A stretch of DNA of 64,000 bases from the NCBI RefSeq assembly GCF_003019815.1, contig NZ_CP027773.1, forward strand, positions 186,001 through 250,000, given 5' to 3'. Each line of letters starts with the position of its first letter. The stretch's first letter is position 1. Of the stretch, positions 53,101 to 60,221 are shown one piece after another. Source of the stretch: Variovorax sp. PMC12. GTDB taxonomy: Bacteria > Pseudomonadota > Gammaproteobacteria > Burkholderiales > Burkholderiaceae_C. The position numbers were made by a program, and so were the translations under genes. Below the pieces are notes generated by a model. That model saw nothing but the letters and a program-made list of their open reading frames with translations. It was not told the origin of the DNA and did no database searches.

Positions 53101-54721
53101 TCTGCACGATCTGGGCAGCAGCGCCAATGTGAAGAACCTGCTGACGGCCATCGTCACCGGGGGCGTTCTCGGGGTGATGGATCTCAATCCGACTGGTTCA
53201 CCTACGCTCAATGGCGGAGCGCAGCCATTTGTTGATCAGTTGCGGCAGAACCTGATCGCAAGCGCGGCACGGGCGGTGATCGGAACGGCTATCAACGGGG
53301 GGAGCTTCGAGAAGAACCTGAAGGAAAGCCTCGAAAACGCCATTCTCGACACTGTGGCTGCTCAGACGGCGTATGAGATTGGGAATCTCACACAGGCTGG
53401 CGTCATTGACGATTTCACCAACAAGGTCGCCCATGCGATTGCTGGATGCATGGTCGGGGCTGCGCGTGCGGACAACGCGGCTGGGTGTGGTGCTGGTGCC
53501 CTGGGAGCCGCCATTGGCGAACTGGCTGCAGAGACCTATGGCAAACGCGCGGACACGACTCAGTTTGCAGCCATGATTTCCGGGCTTGCGGTTGCCATTA
53601 CGGGAGGCGATGCTGCGCAGATCAATCTAGGCAGCCAAGCAGGGTCCAATGCGGCGGCAAACAACTATTTGAGCCATGACGAGGATGTCGCTCGGAAAAA
53701 GGCGCGCGCCGATTGCTACAGCGGCAACGACAAAGCCTGCGCTGAGGCCGCTCGGCTCGACAATTTGGACTTCCGGCGCGATCAACGCGTTACTGCGTTG
53801 GCCAGCAGTTGCACCGTGGACTGCTCCAAAGTTGTGGAATTCATCAACAAAGAGATAGCAGCTTTGGGGTGCGGCAATGGTCCCTACGTGTGTGACGATG
53901 CCACGCTCAGGCAAGCATGGAGCACCGCGCAGGTCAACGCACAAGCGCTTCAGGCCGGGATGGGGCCCGAAGATGTAGCGCTCCTGGCGTACGGGTTGGC
54001 TCGTGGTGGGATTCGATTGATCGAGGTTCTCGGTAGTGCTGGCAGAGAGACGCGGATATTCGTGCCCGAGGCGTTGAGCTCTGCACGGGCGGCATCTGAG
54101 AGCGCCGCGGAGGTCGGTGCCGGTTCTGCGGCTTGGAAAGCGCCTGCGGGCTATGACGCTTTCAATTTGCCCGGTCTGCCGGCGCGCTCTCGCGGCATTG
54201 TGGACACCACGACAGGTGAGGTAAAAGTGCTGTCTGGGACAGGACAGATCGTCGATGTGCCTCCGAGTCCACTGCCACCATGGACTGCCGCGGTGGACAA
54301 CAGCAATATCAGGATTACGTGGGGTAGAGGAAATCAAGCGCAGGGCATGCCTTGGGAGGACTATATAGCGACGCAGATGCCTGCCAATGCAAGGTTGCCC
54401 CAGAATTTTGATGTATTTGATTTCTTCGACCCAAGAACCGGTATTGCGACCAGCGCAAAGACTCTTGATACGCTTACTGCTGCAAAAATAAAAGACCCAA
54501 CCAGCGTTTATTATTCAATCAAGAAAAATGTCGATGCTGCAGCCAATTTCACCGATGCCACATTGAGCGGGGTGACTCTAGACTCAAGTAAAATAGTCGG
54601 ACGAGAGTTGGTGATTGCTGTGCCCGCCGCCACAACCCCGGCGCAGTGGGGGCAGATATTTAATGCAATCTCGTATGGTCAGTCCGTGGGCGTCAAAGTG
54701 ATCGTATCGGCAATTCATTAG
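44171..54721 (+). CDS. bcpA: Two-partner secretion exoprotein, CdiA/BcpA-type contact-dependent inhibition toxin
   Basis: 3516 residues. Residues 1-35 are an extended signal peptide region (MNRHLHRVVFNAARGMRMVV). The TPS domain is about 50-300, with NPNL near 125 and NPAGIS near 165. A long haemagglutinin repeat stalk follows, with two units of about 366 residues between 556 and 1170. About 2175-2310 holds the conserved YLVETDPRFANYRNWLSSDY region. DUF637 pretoxin is about 2885-3150, ending near AANNYLS (3160-3167), a degenerate VENN motif. The variable tip from about 3170 has a hydrophobic entry-like segment and then a predicted nuclease domain (3380-3516) with Glu3396, Asp3420 and S-A-K3430. 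Secreted by the TpsB encoded at 56079. Confidence 0.93.
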   Translation: MNRHLHRVVFNAARGMRMVVQETATSIGKGASRATTAAGAAALAGVLIAGAAHGQIAGAPNVPGNLRPTVLTAPNGVPLVNIQTPSSAGVSRNVYNQFSVGANGAILNNSRVNVQTQLGGFVQGNPNLATGPARIILNEVNGGTPSQLRGYIEVGGQRAEVIIANPAGISVDGGGFINASRATLTTGTPQFNAVGGLDSFLVRGGTVTIDGAGLDASKTDYAAILARAVQANASIWASELKVVTGANQISADHSQITPTTGTGTAPTFALDVAALGGMYANKIVLIGSEAGLGVRNAGSIGAGAGGLVVTAAGRLENIGTLEGQRVELTTPGDISNRGGTIRQGSSAGLTIASPVLSNTNGGVVGAEPVSSGASGGGTATPEASMPSSGGGTATPSTTDAGGTSTGGSSTPANYTPPAPGLIAAGGTISNDGGKIYAGGPITLNTPQVNNAGGSLNVATMAVAGPSFSNAGGTLNVSQSFGANVGTFDNTGGKLNAGSLNIATSGDLLNTDGVLSSATDTGLTVGGMLENTRGSLSAAGAMSAKVAGASINNSGTLTSNQALTLNAGSLQNTQGSIQSAQSSVQLGVTSVLSNGSGGSIDAATDVNVQAGSLANSGSMRGANDANIAVGTALTNDGNVTAGRNTTITAGSVQGGSASVFGAGVQSDGKLGGTGDLRMTVSGALAANGTNLAAGNATLQGASVDLSRSQTSAADVVVTATQGNVVTSKASVVTPGTLSITANAQPGQTLVNEGGQLNAGQLNLSVSNIANTGGGEIVQTGAGVTRIVTSGAIDNSGATLASNGGLDLAAASLTNKGGTLRAAQTSDLTVTVAGLVDNRQGEMSAGGNAALKAGSLDNDAGRLTAAGDVSSTTSGATSNQGGTVAANRSTTLTAASLDNTGGTVSALNTLTAQVQGAVTNTTGTLVANQALVLGAGSLGNDKGSIQSTQAAAQLNVSGALANASGYVAAATNLTVKAGSLSNAGSLRGGNDASLLVDGQLANDGSITARRNTSVAAGSVQGGSSGVMGAGIESDGKLGATGVLRVSASGALVAMGTNLAAGNTTLQGASVDLSASQTSAANIAITATQGDVITSKAKVFTPGVLVITATGNSAQTLVNEVGQLNARQLQISASNIANTNAGEIVQTGAGATTIAVSGTLNNDGSRIASNGQDLTLQVGAATNNAGRIEHAGNGTLTIAGGSFDGANGQITTNNALVVAMTGAFNQDGSKAATSAKQITIDAASLSNRGGQIVQTGSDATRITVVGALDNSNAGVIASNGNISIRAGGLLNRGGSIRAAEASSLGLNVGGLLDNSSKGVIGAGGNTTIAAGSLNNNAGSVTAVGDLGATIAGTATNVGGTLAANGNTTVGAASLDNSAGTTAAVNGKLAVTTMGQTINNSGTLQAGAITTLSNGGLLNRSGKVFGDSLSVDTRGNALDNGASGTMAATTTVAISSGALTNDAGLIQSGGAMTINTNGQSLSNTNASSYSNQQGGITSADTLDLKTGALNNTAGFVGSKNALTADTLAFTNTGGGLVLGQSAVSINTHGASYKNNGGKTQAAGNVSINASDIQNSSGLVRSLATTTLNAGSIVNTNTQGTDQGIEGKNVVIGTGALNNDAGAIRADVNATITSGGTVSNKSGLVSAGDTLAVVDPNAANPGAKTLNLVNTNGTLVADKSLKIDAATFSGDGRAVSGKDLGIALKQDIVNNGEVSANGNLSYTTTGNFTNNGKLLAGQTLTVGGNNVDNTANAEMSGPNTVVNASGTLTNRGLIDSRGATQINAGTLKNIGTGRIYGDAISIGVGALENGAETANGVTKAATIAARDTLDMGAGSITNREHALIFSSGDMFIGGGLNANRQATGQGGTLDNLSADIESLGDMTISMANVNNRDVHIQMGTPKVTSEVLTGIAPKTLVGSGVGRTTTYPLNEVNVDPASGSVFRKDTGELVGIGGYAIWTNNLTTTEDTAINIDPARLVAGGNLSVNGRLYNENGQVLAGGTITATSYQSSQLNGQRTVTGLANVIDNQGAVQGVNIPLFAAPTSVSLGAYKYQEHINASQGFNAGVAPVGGATGNASGAGAVNGGSGPGVVVEVAANVGGVIRADGQRAGGASGASGPVGTAGTVAGTSTTNVAVSGPAQGADSSAQAGASRTVPMVVRTSTPGIGIPTASLFSIRTGGSYLVETDPRFANYRNWLSSDYLLNSLSLDPNHILKRLGDGFYEQKLIREQVAQLTGYRYLDGYSNDEEQYAALMNAGATFAQQYGLRPGVALTAAQMAQLTSDIVWLVEQTVTLPDGTTQRVLVPQVYVRVRPGDIDGSGALLAGNQVKIDGKDNNLVNTGTIAGRQLVSINANTIDNLGGRISGGQVGLKAQLDINNLGGVIDARDKLTLEAGRDINVRTTTASGPLGNTGIDRVAGLYVTNPGGTLVASAGRDINLVGAIVSNQGGGGLTSFTAKNDINLGTVTTSSAILALGEKWSGYSITNKEVGTTITTNGTTLLNAGRDINARQATVDAGNGLLSMHADRDINIAAGQIDVSGAFMREWKEKGLFSRTDNTLSGEYNFRASVGSRFSGGVVSMDAGRDIGIEGSHISGTQGVAISATRNLAIVEGRNTGSVSAELQSNKKGIGGLTGLLAGTPTMPSLPYGKATTTSASVQTDTASASTITSSQGGVLLQGGSVFLQGVQVDAAKDISIKGGNVVIQAATNSSSVTGSTNSRTRGIEPGQILWHDPSTGINARKATETKVEDSSLTRTTLNGANVSIEAVDTLAMAGTTVNTPGTLTLQADQLLLGTQTTEHSEQTTSQGRDLAYQKNKDKGQSDQTTNYNQFNSGNLTVTANHIQAGLGARDSVEQLAKQPGMGWVDQLTNDPKLKDKIDWQRVEEAHKNWNYDQQGLTPEGAAIVTIVAAYFTAGAASELGAAAGEAAGTAVNGGVAVLGEGGFIASTGFTVSTVVSGAVTAGISALAGQAAVALINNQGDLAAALHDLGSSANVKNLLTAIVTGGVLGVMDLNPTGSPTLNGGAQPFVDQLRQNLIASAARAVIGTAINGGSFEKNLKESLENAILDTVAAQTAYEIGNLTQAGVIDDFTNKVAHAIAGCMVGAARADNAAGCGAGALGAAIGELAAETYGKRADTTQFAAMISGLAVAITGGDAAQINLGSQAGSNAAANNYLSHDEDVARKKARADCYSGNDKACAEAARLDNLDFRRDQRVTALASSCTVDCSKVVEFINKEIAALGCGNGPYVCDDATLRQAWSTAQVNAQALQAGMGPEDVALLAYGLARGGIRLIEVLGSAGRETRIFVPEALSSARAASESAAEVGAGSAAWKAPAGYDAFNLPGLPARSRGIVDTTTGEVKVLSGTGQIVDVPPSPLPPWTAAVDNSNIRITWGRGNQAQGMPWEDYIATQMPANARLPQNFDVFDFFDPRTGIATSAKTLDTLTAAKIKDPTSVYYSIKKNVDAAANFTDATLSGVTLDSSKIVGRELVIAVPAATTPAQWGQIFNAISYGQSVGVKVIVSAIH
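45836..47680 (+). repeat. Tandem internal repeat in the exoprotein stalk
   Basis: Two adjacent units of about 1,100 bases (one full from 45836, the next from 46937 and partial). Matching landmarks: LTSNQALTLNAGSLQNTQGS against LVANQALVLGAGSLGNDKGS, and GSVQGG at 46115 against 47213 (offset 1,098 bases, 366 codons). The protein level match is strong and the DNA diverged, so duplication is not recent. It lengthens the filament stalk. Confidence 0.75.
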
Positions 54722-54736
54722 AAGAGGTATTTGATT

Positions 54737-55240
54737 GTGGATCCAGTGCATGAAAAATGGGCTTCAGCGTTTTTTAATGGTGATTTTTTTCTTGTCGAAG
54801 CTAAATCAGGATATCGAAGCTGCGTAAGTGATGCAGAGCGATATCAATGTCAAATGGCTGCTGGTGCTACAGATGAAGAGTTGGGGCAGGCGGTCGTTGA
54901 GGCTTTGACACAAAGTCGTTTCGTAACGCCAGAAAATTCGGAAGAATTTGATCGTCTCTTTGATCCAGCGAGGATTGCGGCAAGCTACGCGGCTTGGGTA
55001 GCCTCGCTCCTTGAGAAATATCAATACAAAAACAAAAATTCACTGTTTAAAAAGATGTTGCTTTGCAATGTCTCGATGGTCGCTGATGAGATAAAGATAT
55101 CTCCCACGATTCATAAAAAATTAGAGCTTTGGGGGCGCGAAAAAGGCGACGGAATTCAGGATTCTTTTGTTGCAATCGATAGCCCAGTTGAGAAGATTGG
55201 TCAAACATTGCGAGCAGCCTTCAGTCGATGCGAGCAGTAG
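54737..55240 (+). CDS. bcpI: Candidate CDI immunity protein (CdiI/BcpI)
   Basis: About 167 residues from GTG 54737; AAGAGG at 54722-54727 spaces well to this start, while TTG 54731 is only three bases from it. No signal peptide, so it acts in the cytoplasm where the toxin tip would arrive. Mostly helical and charged (DAERYQCQMAAGATDEELGQ, LLEKYQYKNKNSLFKKML). I recognise no named fold. It directly follows the exoprotein gene by 15 bases and is distinctly A+T-rich, as is the 3' end of the toxin gene, the usual sign that toxin tip and antidote move together. Confidence 0.78.
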   Translation: MDPVHEKWASAFFNGDFFLVEAKSGYRSCVSDAERYQCQMAAGATDEELGQAVVEALTQSRFVTPENSEEFDRLFDPARIAASYAAWVASLLEKYQYKNKNSLFKKMLLCNVSMVADEIKISPTIHKKLELWGREKGDGIQDSFVAIDSPVEKIGQTLRAAFSRCEQ

Positions 55241-55259
55241 TGCGTTGATCAAAGTTTCC

Positions 55260-55982
55260 ATGCGTATCAAGCTCTTAACCGCTCTTCTGACATTCGGCCT
55301 TTTGGTAGGTTGTGCCCGATCGCCTGTCACGCCTGTGCAGCAGCCTCCGGTGGCACGCGTGGTGGTGGTTCCCGTGGCGCCCATCGATAAGATGCATACC
55401 GAGAACAAGGGCATCCCGCTCGGCGTGCTGTGGCAGTCGCTGGCAGACCGCATCAAGAGTTCAGACTTCAATGAACGCATGGAAGCCACGCGAAAAGACA
55501 TGGGGCCGAAGCTCACGGCAGCATTGGTTCGGCAGTTGACTGCGCAAGGCTATGAAGCACAGGTGGTCGAAGGCGCATCGGAGCGAGCAGCGCAGTCTGC
55601 AATTGATGAAAGCAAGCTGCCTCCGACCGAGGCAGTGCTGCGCGTCTACCTCAACGAGGTCGGCATGTTTTCCGCTCGCTTCTCAAGAGACTATGTTCCG
55701 CGCGTCAACCTGAGTGCCTATCTGGTTCGGGGCGAGACGGAAGATAGCCTCTACAGCGAAACGCTTTACTACGGTGCTGACGCGACAAACAACAAGGCGT
55801 CGTGGAGCGTGCCTGCGAACCCTGACCATCACTGGTCAAGCTTCAATGAACTGTTTGAGCATCCGCAGGAGGTTGCTCAGAGCTACGACCATGCTGTCAA
55901 TGCGCTGGCGGCAAGAATTGCTCAGAACATTCGCGCGCAGGTCTCACCAGGTGCGGTGGTGGTTCGGTCGGCAGGACCTTGA
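55260..55982 (+). CDS. bcpO: Lipoprotein in the BcpO position of the CDI locus
   Basis: 240 residues from ATG 55260; the longer frame begins within the immunity gene. The signal peptide ends in a lipobox (LLTFGLLVGC), so an acylated envelope protein is expected. After it, PVAPIDKMHTENKGIPLGVL and LRVYLNEVGMFSARFSRDYV are seen, without a domain I recognise. Burkholderia-type loci have a lipoprotein gene, bcpO, between immunity and TpsB genes; those I know are much shorter. The name is by position only. It may assist exoprotein secretion or surface assembly. Confidence 0.72.
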   Translation: MRIKLLTALLTFGLLVGCARSPVTPVQQPPVARVVVVPVAPIDKMHTENKGIPLGVLWQSLADRIKSSDFNERMEATRKDMGPKLTAALVRQLTAQGYEAQVVEGASERAAQSAIDESKLPPTEAVLRVYLNEVGMFSARFSRDYVPRVNLSAYLVRGETEDSLYSETLYYGADATNNKASWSVPANPDHHWSSFNELFEHPQEVAQSYDHAVNALAARIAQNIRAQVSPGAVVVRSAGP

Positions 55983-56078
55983 GTCCGAGGTCGAGCGAGG
56001 ATCGACACGCGCGACTCTTGGCACTGCTTGCATCACCTTTGTGTGGTGCAAGCAGACAAAAACAATCAGGGAGAGAAA

Positions 56079-57815
56079 TTGAAAACGTATTCGCGTGCCG
56101 TGTTGGCCGGCGTGCTGATTGGTGGACATTTGCTGGCTCAAGCCCAGGTGCCAAGCACGCCACAACCCTTCGTCGAGCAGCAGCGCCAGCAAGAGCGTGA
56201 GCGTGCCCTGCGTGAGCAGAACGAACGCACCGTCGACCAGCGTCCGCAGGCTGCACCACCAACTCCGGCGCAGCGCATTCCCGAATCCGAGTCGCCGTGC
56301 TTCCGCATCGACCGCGTGTTGCTGGTCGGCGAACAGTCAGAATCTTTCCAATGGGCCGTTGCCGATCTGTCCGGCCCTGAGGGCAATGATTCGCCGGTCG
56401 GCCGTTGCCTCGGTACTGCCGGCGTCAATGTGGTACTGGCGCGTGCGCAGCAAGCCGTCATTGCTCGCGGCTTTGTTACCACCCGTGTGCTGGCCGCGCC
56501 GCAGGATCTCTCTGCCGGCGCGCTGACCCTCTCGCTGGTCCCCGGCCGCATCGCAGCCATCCGCACGACGTCTGATTCTTCCTCCGCGCTACTTGGCAGT
56601 TCCGCCTTGCTGGCAACGGCCATCCCCGCGCGCCCCGGCGACCTCTTGAACCTGCGCGACATCGAGCAGGGCCTGGAGAACTTGAAGCGCGCCCCCACCG
56701 TCGAAGCCGATATCCAGATCGAGCCTTCGACTGCGCCCAATGCCAAGCCCGGCGACAGCGATCTCGTCGTCAAGTACGTCCAGTCCAAGAAATGGCGCGC
56801 CACCTTGAGCCTCGACGACAGCGGCACCGAAGCCACCGGCCGATATCAGGCCGGCGCCACCCTGTCTTTGGACAACCCCTTCGGCTTGAACGACCTGTTC
56901 TACGTCAGCGCCAACCACAACGTCAACAACCACGTGTTCAGCGATCCGGCCAAGGGCACCGAAGGCCAGACCGTTCACTACTCGCTGCCTTATGGCTACT
57001 GGCTGCTGGGCCTCACGGCCTCCAACAGCCAGTACCACCAGAGCGTGACCGGCCTGAACCAGGACTACGTCTACGCTGGCAAGTCCAACAACGCGGAGGT
57101 CAAGCTCTCGCGCCTGCTCTACCGCGACCAGCGCCGCAAGACCACGGTGGCCGTCAAGGGCTGGCGCCGCGAGTCGCGCAACTTCGTGGACGACACCGAG
57201 GTCGAGGTGCAGCACCGCGTGGTCGGCGGCTGGGAGTTCAGCCTGAACCACAAGGAGTTCATCGGCGAGGCGACGCTCGAAGGCACGCTGGCCTACAAAC
57301 GCGGCACCGGCGGCTTTGGTTCACGCGCTGCGCCGGAAGAAGAGTTCGGCGAGGGCACCTCGCGCCTGAAGCTCTACACCGCCGACATCAGCCTGAACGC
57401 TCCATTCAAGCTTGGCGAACAGAAGCTGCGTTACTCCGGCCTGATCCGCGCTCAGTGGAACCGCACGCCACTCACGCCGCAAGACCGCTTCGCCATCGGC
57501 GGGCGCTACACGGTGCGCGGTTTCGACGGCGAGACAAGCCTGATGGGCGAGCGCGGCTGGCTCATCCGCAACGACATCGGCTGGGCCGTGGGTCAAAGCG
57601 GGGCTGAGCTGTACGTCGGTGCCGACTATGGCCACGTCGGCGGCCGTTCGACGGTCGACCTGCTCGGCCGCAGCCTGGCCGGTGCCGTCATCGGCGTGCG
57701 CGGCCAGTGGAGCAAGCTGAGCTACGACTTCTTCGTCGGCGCGCCGATCAGCAAGCCGGAGGGCTATCGCACAGCGAAGGTCACGCTGGGTTTCAATCTC
57801 AACGCGAGCTTCTGA
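56079..57815 (+). CDS. bcpB: TpsB/CdiB-type outer-membrane exporter (ShlB/FhaC/HecB family)
   Basis: About 578 residues from TTG 56079, chosen because AGGGAG (56068-56073) precedes it and a Sec signal starts at once (YSRAVLAGVLIGGHLLAQAQ). Next a Gln/Arg-rich helix (PFVEQQRQQERERALREQN), the POTRA_2 region (CFRIDRVLLVGEQ, PGDLLNLRDIEQGLENLKR) and a ShlB-type 16-strand barrel (ATLSLDNPFGLNDLFYVSAN, VRGFDGETSLMGERGW, AVIGVRGQWSKLSYDFFVGA). It should carry the exoprotein through the outer membrane. The VRGF[D/E] motif lies in loop 6 of this family. Completes the A-I-O-B order. Confidence 0.93.
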   Translation: MKTYSRAVLAGVLIGGHLLAQAQVPSTPQPFVEQQRQQERERALREQNERTVDQRPQAAPPTPAQRIPESESPCFRIDRVLLVGEQSESFQWAVADLSGPEGNDSPVGRCLGTAGVNVVLARAQQAVIARGFVTTRVLAAPQDLSAGALTLSLVPGRIAAIRTTSDSSSALLGSSALLATAIPARPGDLLNLRDIEQGLENLKRAPTVEADIQIEPSTAPNAKPGDSDLVVKYVQSKKWRATLSLDDSGTEATGRYQAGATLSLDNPFGLNDLFYVSANHNVNNHVFSDPAKGTEGQTVHYSLPYGYWLLGLTASNSQYHQSVTGLNQDYVYAGKSNNAEVKLSRLLYRDQRRKTTVAVKGWRRESRNFVDDTEVEVQHRVVGGWEFSLNHKEFIGEATLEGTLAYKRGTGGFGSRAAPEEEFGEGTSRLKLYTADISLNAPFKLGEQKLRYSGLIRAQWNRTPLTPQDRFAIGGRYTVRGFDGETSLMGERGWLIRNDIGWAVGQSGAELYVGADYGHVGGRSTVDLLGRSLAGAVIGVRGQWSKLSYDFFVGAPISKPEGYRTAKVTLGFNLNASF

Positions 57816-57843
57816 TGCGTCAAGTGCTTGTGCAGCTTACGAG

Positions 57844-59691
57844 CTAACGCGAGAACGACTCCACCGCCACCGGAATCTCCGGCGCCTGCCAGCGGTAGGC
57901 GCCGCCCAGCACGTCGCGCTCGGGCTTCTGCCCGTTCCACTGGATGTGGAGCAGGTCCATCAGGGTCCAGCCGGTCCAGTCCGCGCGAAACGGCTGCTGC
58001 ATCTCGCTGGCCGGCAGCGGCTGCTGGTTGCGCCACACCACGGCCGGAATGCGGTAGCCCGACGCGGTCGAGGGGCTGTGGCCCGCCCGGTCGCTCACAT
58101 GGCCCACTTCCTGCCCGTGGTCCGACAGGTACATCCATGCGCGGTAGTCCTGCGGCTTGCCCGCGCTGCGCGTCTGCTGCAGCAGCTCGGACACCACGAA
58201 GTCGTGATAAAGCAGCGCCGCGTCGTACTCCTGGCGGAAGCGCCGCACCCATGAGGAGCGGCCGTTCTTCACCAGGCCGTTTTCCACCGCGTCGATGTCG
58301 TCGTCGAAGGGGTTGGCGTTTGCCGGAAAGCGCAGGCTGTAGTGCGGATGCGCGCCCATCAGGTGGACCACGATCAGCTTGCGCTCGGTGCTGGTGTCGG
58401 CCAGCGCTTCCTGCACGCAGTCGAGCACCTCGCCGTCCAGCGAGGCGCTGGCGCGGCCCGGCGTGCGGTTGACCATGTCGACCACGTCGGCGAAGCGCGC
58501 ATGCTGCTGCTCGATGGCCAGGTCGTCGTGGTTGCTGATCCACCAGACCTTGTAGCCCGCGGCGCGCGCCAGTGCCAGCACGTGCGGCGGGTTCTCGCTG
58601 TCGGGCAGGCCGAAGCGGAACATGTTGCGCAAGGCGGGCAGGGTGCTCGCGTCCACCGACCATGCGTTCTTCAGCACCGCCATCTGCTCGCCGGTCTGCG
58701 CCTTGTGCGCCTGCAGGCGCGGCGTGGTCGGGCGGCCGTAGCCGTACAGGCCCATGTTGTCGCGGTTGATGCTGTCGGTGATGACCAGCACCACGGTGGA
58801 AGGCCCGGCCCGCGTGATGACGGGCGCAATGGCCTTGGCCTGCGCCGTCAGGCGGTCGCGTTGCTGCTGCTGGTCGGCCCAGGCGGCCTGCAGCGTGCGC
58901 AGCGACTGGGCCCACTGTGTCCAGAAGAACGCGGGATGCAGCCGCCTCCACGGCTTGCTCGCATAGGCCACGCAGGACACCAGCAGCGCCAGCGCCAGCA
59001 GCGCGGTGATCCAGCGGGCGGGGCGCGCTGCTGTCGGGGCCACCGCGCCGCGCCGCGCGAACATGCCCACCAGCAGGCCCGAGGCGATCAGCAAGGCGCC
59101 CCACACGGCCGCCGAGCGCCAGTGCATCCACAGGTACTCCGTGCTCTCGCGCGCGTTGGTGTTGGCTGCCGCGCCAAGCACCATCGCGCCGTCGGGCGCG
59201 GCTTGATAGGTGTCGAGCAGGTAGGCCCGCACCGTGGCGTCCAGCGCAAAGCCCATGGCCCAGAGCCAGACCAGCACCGTGCGCAGCCGACGCATGCGCG
59301 CGCTGCGCAGCGGCCATGCGAGCCACAGCACCATCGGCAATGCCAGCACCGCGAGCTGCGCGATGCGCCGGCCGTCGTGGCCCAGCGCGATCAGCGCCAG
59401 CAGGGTGGCGCCGACCACGCCGCAGGCAAGCCATGCGCCGTGGCGGGGCTGGGGTGGGGCAGCGGGGAGGGAGGTCAAGCGGGCAGCGCCGGCAGCGCGA
59501 ACAGGGATGGGCGGGGCGGATTCTGCCCCGGCCGAAGCGCAGGGCACCGCAGTCTCCCCGGCTGCGCAGGGGGCTATGAGGCAGCGGGGCTCGCGGGGGG
59601 AGAGGTGGGGGAGGGAGGCTGTCGGGGAAATCCCCGCGGAACTTATTGAGCCGAGGGCGCCCAGACGGGCTCGCCCGGCTCCGCCGGACAT
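57844..59691 (-). CDS. Phosphoethanolamine-transferase-like / sulfatase-fold membrane enzyme (CptA/EptA-like)
   Basis: 615 residues if ATG 59691 is used; residues 1-75 look like non-coding translation, so a start near TTG 59478 is possible. Five membrane segments fall between about residues 85 and 250, as in EptA. The periplasmic alkaline-phosphatase-like domain has VVLVITDSINRDNMGLYGYG (nucleation of the metal site), the probable nucleophile Thr in VDASTLPALRNMF, and YLSDHGQEVGH near the end. The usual GES is here TDS, so activity may differ. It likely adds a phosphoethanolamine or similar group to an envelope lipid or glycan. Convergent with the CDI locus; no regulator beside it. Confidence 0.75.
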   Translation of the reverse strand: MSGGAGRARLGALGSISSAGISPTASLPHLSPREPRCLIAPCAAGETAVPCASAGAESAPPIPVRAAGAARLTSLPAAPPQPRHGAWLACGVVGATLLALIALGHDGRRIAQLAVLALPMVLWLAWPLRSARMRRLRTVLVWLWAMGFALDATVRAYLLDTYQAAPDGAMVLGAAANTNARESTEYLWMHWRSAAVWGALLIASGLLVGMFARRGAVAPTAARPARWITALLALALLVSCVAYASKPWRRLHPAFFWTQWAQSLRTLQAAWADQQQQRDRLTAQAKAIAPVITRAGPSTVVLVITDSINRDNMGLYGYGRPTTPRLQAHKAQTGEQMAVLKNAWSVDASTLPALRNMFRFGLPDSENPPHVLALARAAGYKVWWISNHDDLAIEQQHARFADVVDMVNRTPGRASASLDGEVLDCVQEALADTSTERKLIVVHLMGAHPHYSLRFPANANPFDDDIDAVENGLVKNGRSSWVRRFRQEYDAALLYHDFVVSELLQQTRSAGKPQDYRAWMYLSDHGQEVGHVSDRAGHSPSTASGYRIPAVVWRNQQPLPASEMQQPFRADWTGWTLMDLLHIQWNGQKPERDVLGGAYRWQAPEIPVAVESFSR

Positions 59692-59728
59692 TCACTCCTT
59701 ACGTTCGATAGAAAGGAACCCCAGCTCC

Positions 59729-60196
59729 ATGGATAGATTCAGTCGATGGCCCGCGCTCCTGCTCGCATTCTTTCTCGCATGGGTGGCCGCGCCGTCCGTG
59801 TTCGCGGCGGCGCCGTCCTCGCAGATGGTCAGTGCCGCCGTTCCCACGCTCAACATGCGCACCGGCCCCGGACAGCGCTACGAGACGCACTGGACAGTGA
59901 GCAAGGGCTACCCCTTCCGCGTGATCGGCAGGAAAGGCGACTGGCTGAGGGTCAGCGACTTCGAGAACGACAAGGCCTGGGTCTACCGGCCCATGACCAG
60001 CAAGACGCCGCACCACGTCGTGAAGGCGAAGGTCGCCAACCTGCGGCGCGCGCCGAGCACCCGCAGCCCCGTATTGAAGAAGGCCGGCTACGGCGACGTG
60101 CTGCGCACCATCGAGCGCCGGGGCGACTGGATCAAGGTGCGGCACGAGGGCGGCGCCACCGGCTGGGTGCAGAAGCGCCTGACCTGGGGCTGGTAA
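59729..60196 (+). CDS. Periplasmic SH3-domain protein
   Basis: 155 residues from ATG 59729 (GAAAGGA upstream). Signal peptide WPALLLAFFLAWVAAPSVFA, then two bacterial SH3 repeats: VPTLNMRTGPGQRYETHWTV with FRVIGRKGDWLRVSD, and VANLRRAPSTRSPVLKKAGY with TIERRGDWIKVRHEGG. No enzyme domain. Such proteins may bind cell-wall peptides. Divergent from the phosphoethanolamine-transferase-like gene, with 37 bases between starts. Confidence 0.87.
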   Translation: MDRFSRWPALLLAFFLAWVAAPSVFAAAPSSQMVSAAVPTLNMRTGPGQRYETHWTVSKGYPFRVIGRKGDWLRVSDFENDKAWVYRPMTSKTPHHVVKAKVANLRRAPSTRSPVLKKAGYGDVLRTIERRGDWIKVRHEGGATGWVQKRLTWGW

Positions 60197-60221
60197 GCGG
60201 CGACGTGCGCCGGGCCGCCGT

